DNA from: Hyphomonas atlantica corrig.
Lineage (GTDB): Bacteria > Pseudomonadota > Alphaproteobacteria > Caulobacterales > Hyphomonadaceae
Direction of reading: 5' to 3'
NCBI RefSeq assembly: GCF_000682715.1
Contig: NZ_AWFH01000012.1
Span: forward strand, 248,001 to 312,000
Length of the DNA: 64,000 nucleotides
In this document: piece by piece, positions 53,305 to 64,000 of the stretch
How the letters are laid out: each line of letters starts with the position of its first letter
Numbering within the stretch: the stretch's first letter is position 1
Notes under the pieces: generated by a model
What the model was told of the DNA's origin: nothing
The model's database searches: none
The model's input: only the letters and a program-made list of their open reading frames with translations
Position numbers and translations under genes: made by a program

Positions 53305-54015
53305 TCAGCTCGTGTTGGGGTGGAGCACGCTGTCGGCCAGCAGATAGATGTCCGACAGGACCGGCCAGGCCGGATCGGATTTTGCTTTTTCTGCGTCGTC
53401 CGGCGCGGGCGGCAGGCCGAGCGGGCTTTGGCGCTCTGCGCGCCTGGCCTTTTGCCGGGCGATCCAGCGGGCAAGGCGCTGGGCTTCGCCGTCAAGATTG
53501 GTAAAGGCGCGGGCCAGCGCGTGGGCGCGGTGCCGGTACCGGGTTTCGAAATCTGGGCGGGTCACGCTGCGCGGCTCAGGCTCGGGCGGCGGAATGTAGG
53601 GGCGGGCGTTTTCGTCCATCACCGAGATGCGCGGGCAGTCTTCCGGTCTCAACAGCGGGCGCGGATCCTTCGGGCGGGTGGCATCGGCCAGTTCCGCTTC
53701 GATCAGTGCGAAGCGGGGCGTGTCGGGCTTGGTGGCTTTGCGGGTCGTCTCATCCGGGCGCGCGGCGGCGGGGCCAGCAGGCGTAGCGCTGGCCGGGGCG
53801 GGCAGCTCGATCCGCAGCGCCTTCAGATAGATCACCCGGCGCAACAGCATTTCGGCGGTCTGCAACAGGTCAAACCCCCGCTGTGCCATCGCCCGGCCTT
53901 GCCCCACCAGCGCCATCAACGGCCCCAGCAAATCCCCCACCATCAGATAGGCAAACAATTCCAGTTCGCTCGGCTGCTCGGGCGTCGGCAGATCGGGATC
54001 GGTCTCGAATTCCAT
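53305..54015 (-). CDS. Hypothetical proline-rich protein
   Basis: A 236-residue protein I do not recognise. The first 70 residues are helical (LELFAYLMVGDLLGPLMALV, then QGRAMAQRGFDLLQTAEMLL), the middle is Pro/Ala/Arg-rich, and the C-terminal third is again helical and basic (RYRHRAHALARAFTNLDGEA, then ARWIARQKARRAE). There is no signal peptide. It lies divergent from rplJ and 144 bases upstream of the DUF2946 gene on the same strand. Base composition is slightly more G/C-rich than its surroundings. Confidence 0.65.
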   Translation of the reverse strand: MEFETDPDLPTPEQPSELELFAYLMVGDLLGPLMALVGQGRAMAQRGFDLLQTAEMLLRRVIYLKALRIELPAPASATPAGPAAARPDETTRKATKPDTPRFALIEAELADATRPKDPRPLLRPEDCPRISVMDENARPYIPPPEPEPRSVTRPDFETRYRHRAHALARAFTNLDGEAQRLARWIARQKARRAERQSPLGLPPAPDDAEKAKSDPAWPVLSDIYLLADSVLHPNTS

Positions 54016-54581
54016 GCCTGCCAGTATCGCCCCGTCTCGGCGGAGGGGGACACGTTTCCCGAACTATTTCGCAAGCGCTTGATTTGATTGGGACCAGGGT
54101 GAGCGGGTTTGTGGGATAGGGGAGGCTTGTGCGCATAGATGATTCGTGGTGGAGAACTCACAGGCTTTGTAAGTCCCGATTTCGCAAACTCGTCATTCTT
54201 ACCGGACGCGAAATTTGCCGTTGCCACGGGCCGTCCTGCCGGGTCTGGTGCCCACCCTTGACATTTTATGACTCTGGGGGGTTGCAGGGTTCCACAAGAA
54301 GCGTTAACAAGCGCCCCTTGACGGGAGTTCTCTGATATGCATCGGGGGCCTCCCGTTTTCCTGTCCTAGACCATAGGCCCCACCATTTGGAGGGATAAAG
54401 ACAGTCCACTGTCACCTATGCAGACGGGGTGAGGCGTATAAACGGTTCGGAAACAGGGGGTTAGCGCTCTTTGTTGAAAAGCCGGGCAGGCCAATCCCTG
54501 GGCAGGCGCTGGAAGGCTTCGGCCAGAAGGCGATTACCAGGGCGGCCGGATGGTCCGGGCGCCTCAAACTGGAGACCCGCT
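54016..54581. other. 566-base non-coding region with the rplJ promoter and leader
   Basis: No gene is supported. Two -35-like elements (TTGACA at 54258 and TTGACG at 54318) face rplJ but neither has a convincing -10. CGGGAG at 54322 can pair with CTCCCG at 54350, followed by TTTTCC. The last 100 bases (from about 54478) are purine-rich and structured, as expected for the L10 leader where the L10-L12 complex represses its own translation. Confidence 0.5.
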
Positions 54582-55097
54582 ATGGATAAAGCTGGAAAAA
54601 CAGTGGCTCTCGAAACCCTCAAGGGGGTTTTTGGCGAGTCCGGTGCTGTCGTCGTGACGCACTATACCGGTCTTACCGTTGCGGAAATGACCAAGCTGCG
54701 CGGCATGCTCCGCAAGGATGGCGCACAGCTTAAGGTGGTCAAGAACCGTCTCGCGAAAATCGCACTAGACGGTAAAGGCGGTGATGCCGCCCAGGCCCTG
54801 TTCCAGGGGCCTGTGGCGATTGCCTATTCTCCCGATCCGGTGGCGGCTGCGAAAGCGGCTGACGAGTTTGCCAAGGAAAATGACAAGCTCGTAATCATCG
54901 GCGCGTTGATGGGTGAGGAAGTTCTCGATGCCAATGGCGTCGAAAGCCTCGCGAAACTGCCATCTCTCGACCAGCTTCGTGGCAAGCTTGTTGGCCTCCT
55001 GCAGGCACCGGCGACGAAAGTTGCTGGCGTCGTTCAGGCACCGGCTGGACAGCTCGCTCGCGTGGTGTCGGCTTACGGCTCCAAGGATGCCGCATAA
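54582..55097 (+). CDS. rplJ: Ribosomal protein uL10
   Basis: Base of the L7/L12 stalk on the 50S subunit. The 171-residue protein starts MDKAGKTVALETLKGVFGES, with VVVTHYTGLTVAEMTKLR, VVKNRLAKIAL and a C-terminal helix (VAGVVQAPAGQLARVVSAY) that carries the L12 dimers. The ATG at 54582 is used; the frame is open upstream through the leader, but that part is not protein-like. rplL follows 58 bases later. Confidence 0.97.
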   Translation: MDKAGKTVALETLKGVFGESGAVVVTHYTGLTVAEMTKLRGMLRKDGAQLKVVKNRLAKIALDGKGGDAAQALFQGPVAIAYSPDPVAAAKAADEFAKENDKLVIIGALMGEEVLDANGVESLAKLPSLDQLRGKLVGLLQAPATKVAGVVQAPAGQLARVVSAYGSKDAA

Positions 55098-55155
55098 GAC
55101 ACCCGTTTTCGCACATTAAAGACTACAAACACCGAACCTAACAGGAATTAGAAAA

Positions 55156-55536
55156 ATGGCAGATCTCGAAAAGATTGTCGAAGACCTCTCCGCCCTCACC
55201 GTTCTCGAAGCGGCTGAGCTGGCAAAACTGCTCGAAGACAAGTGGGGCGTTTCCGCCGCTGCTCCGGTTGCTGTCGCAGCCGTCGCAGGTGGTGACGCTG
55301 GCGGCGCTGCTGCCGCTGAGAAAGACGAGTTCGACGTTATCCTGACCGGCGCTGGCGACAAGAAGATCAACGTGATCAAGCTCGTCCGCGAAGTTCAGCC
55401 GTCCCTCGGCCTGAAAGAAGCAAAAGAGCTCGTCGAAGGCGCTCCGAAGCCGCTGAAAGAAGGCGCGACCAAGGAAGAAGCCGAAGAGCTGAAGAAGAAG
55501 TTCGAAGAAGCCGGCGCAACCATCGAGCTCAAGTAA
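55156..55536 (+). CDS. rplL: Ribosomal protein bL12
   Basis: Stalk protein that recruits translation GTPases, present in several copies per ribosome. The 126-residue protein has the dimerising N-domain ([21 protein letters not shown]), the Ala/Gly-rich hinge around residues 35-55 and the C-terminal factor-binding domain ([19 protein letters not shown], then [21 protein letters not shown]). AGGAATTAG lies ahead of the start. Codon use is strongly biased, as expected for a very abundant protein. Confidence 0.98.
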   Translation: MADLEKIVEDLSALTVLEAAELAKLLEDKWGVSAAAPVAVAAVAGGDAGGAAAAEKDEFDVILTGAGDKKINVIKLVREVQPSLGLKEAKELVEGAPKPLKEGATKEEAEELKKKFEEAGATIELK

Positions 55537-55596
55537 GCTCCGGCGACTTCAAAACCGGGCGGCGTTCGCGCGAGGCGCTGCTCTTTCAAAGTCTTG

Positions 55597-55625
55597 CGCG
55601 GCGGTCTCATTCCGAGGCCGCCGCG
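55597..55625 (+). promoter_or_regulatory. Hairpin in the rplL-rpoB gap
   Basis: CGCGGCGG-T-CTC pairs with GAG-G-CCGCCGCG around ATTCC, 11 paired bases with one mismatch. No T-run follows. In E. coli the same gap holds a partial attenuator and an RNase III site that lower rpoBC expression relative to ribosomal proteins; a similar role is plausible. Confidence 0.55.
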
Positions 55626-55690
55626 AACTCGCGTTCTGGCGATAAAGTCTTCAGCCCGGTGGCTGTCGACACAAAAAATGGGATCCTGGG

Positions 55691-59827
<4,137 letters not shown>

Positions 59828-59845
59828 AGCTGATACCAAACCGGA

Positions 59846-59870
59846 CTGCCCCGCTGGACTGGCGGGGCAG
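59846..59870 (+). promoter_or_regulatory. Hairpin in the rpoB-rpoC gap
   Basis: CTGCCCCGC and GCGGGGCAG form a perfect 9-bp stem with a 7-base loop, 18 bases after the rpoB stop. No T-run follows, so it is more likely a stabilising or processing element than a terminator. Confidence 0.5.
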
Positions 59871-59947
59871 ATCGGTCGAAACTGAGATTTCATAGGGCAG
59901 GGGCCCGCCAGCCCCATAACAACCGCCCACCCAAGGAGCAGACACCC

Positions 59948-64000
<4,053 letters not shown>

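Overview
The window is chromosomal DNA of an alphaproteobacterium, most likely a marine stalked/budding member of the Hyphomonadaceae (Hyphomonas-like, close to the Caulobacterales). The evidence is a ChpT-type phosphotransferase of the CtrA cell-cycle phosphorelay, small secreted UrcA-like and CC_3452-like proteins, an ELM1-family protein, a DUF4167 gene in the prfA-prmC-DUF4167-clpB order, several TonB-dependent receptors, and GC-rich codon use throughout. No tRNA, rRNA, CRISPR, prophage or insertion sequence was found. Most genes are core genes; the unusual content lies mainly in non-coding structures and a few domain combinations.

Layout. 1-5.1 kb: translation termination and heat shock (prfA, prmC, DUF4167, clpB). 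5.2-10.7 kb: an M23 endopeptidase divergent from the envelope operon ydbH-ynbE-ydbL (AsmA-like lipid-transport protein, lipoprotein partner, periplasmic factor). 10.7-13.1 kb: a signalling block (small membrane protein, chpT, CheY-like regulator, CheR-like methyltransferase). 13.2-20.1 kb: mnmA, a DMT transporter, an ELM1-family protein, greA, carB. 20.3-26.4 kb: envelope and housekeeping singletons (glycine-zipper lipoprotein, YceI, MBL hydrolase, M48 protease, DUF218, NUDIX, VOC, ExoD, two small secreted proteins). 26.4-31.1 kb: an acyl-CoA dehydrogenase behind a long perfect palindrome, a zinc phospholipase-like protein fused to a DUF4332 module, and tryptophanase. 31.3-38.7 kb: Gfo/Idh/MocA oxidoreductase, a DUF2780-like protein, a candidate small RNA, SDR, MscS channel, oligopeptide-binding lipoprotein, DUF3667 protein. 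38.7-42.3 kb: a long structured leader and a large TonB-dependent receptor. 42.5-48.6 kb: two RNA methyltransferases, an OmpA/BON protein translationally coupled to an acidic coiled-coil/helix-hairpin-helix protein, and a second M48 protease. 48.9-64 kb: a cold-shock protein and the rplKA...rplJL-rpoBC ribosomal/RNA-polymerase region, interrupted between rplA and rplJ by a probable copper-uptake module (OprC-like receptor plus DUF2946 protein) on the opposite strand.

The strongest undescribed candidate is non-coding. At 32981-33094 two successive hairpins with C-rich loops, the second a rho-independent terminator, follow a near-consensus general-stress (EcfG-type) promoter at the right distance. 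This architecture matches C-rich stress sRNAs such as Caulobacter GsrN. Other structures worth testing are a hairpin that hides the tryptophanase ribosome binding site, a terminator-like hairpin just upstream of the large receptor gene, hairpins in the ydbH and DUF4167 leaders, and a tandem repeat whose stems differ in sequence but keep pairing.

All function calls come from reading the sequence and from knowledge of protein families; no database search was run. Promoter and operator calls are the least certain entries.
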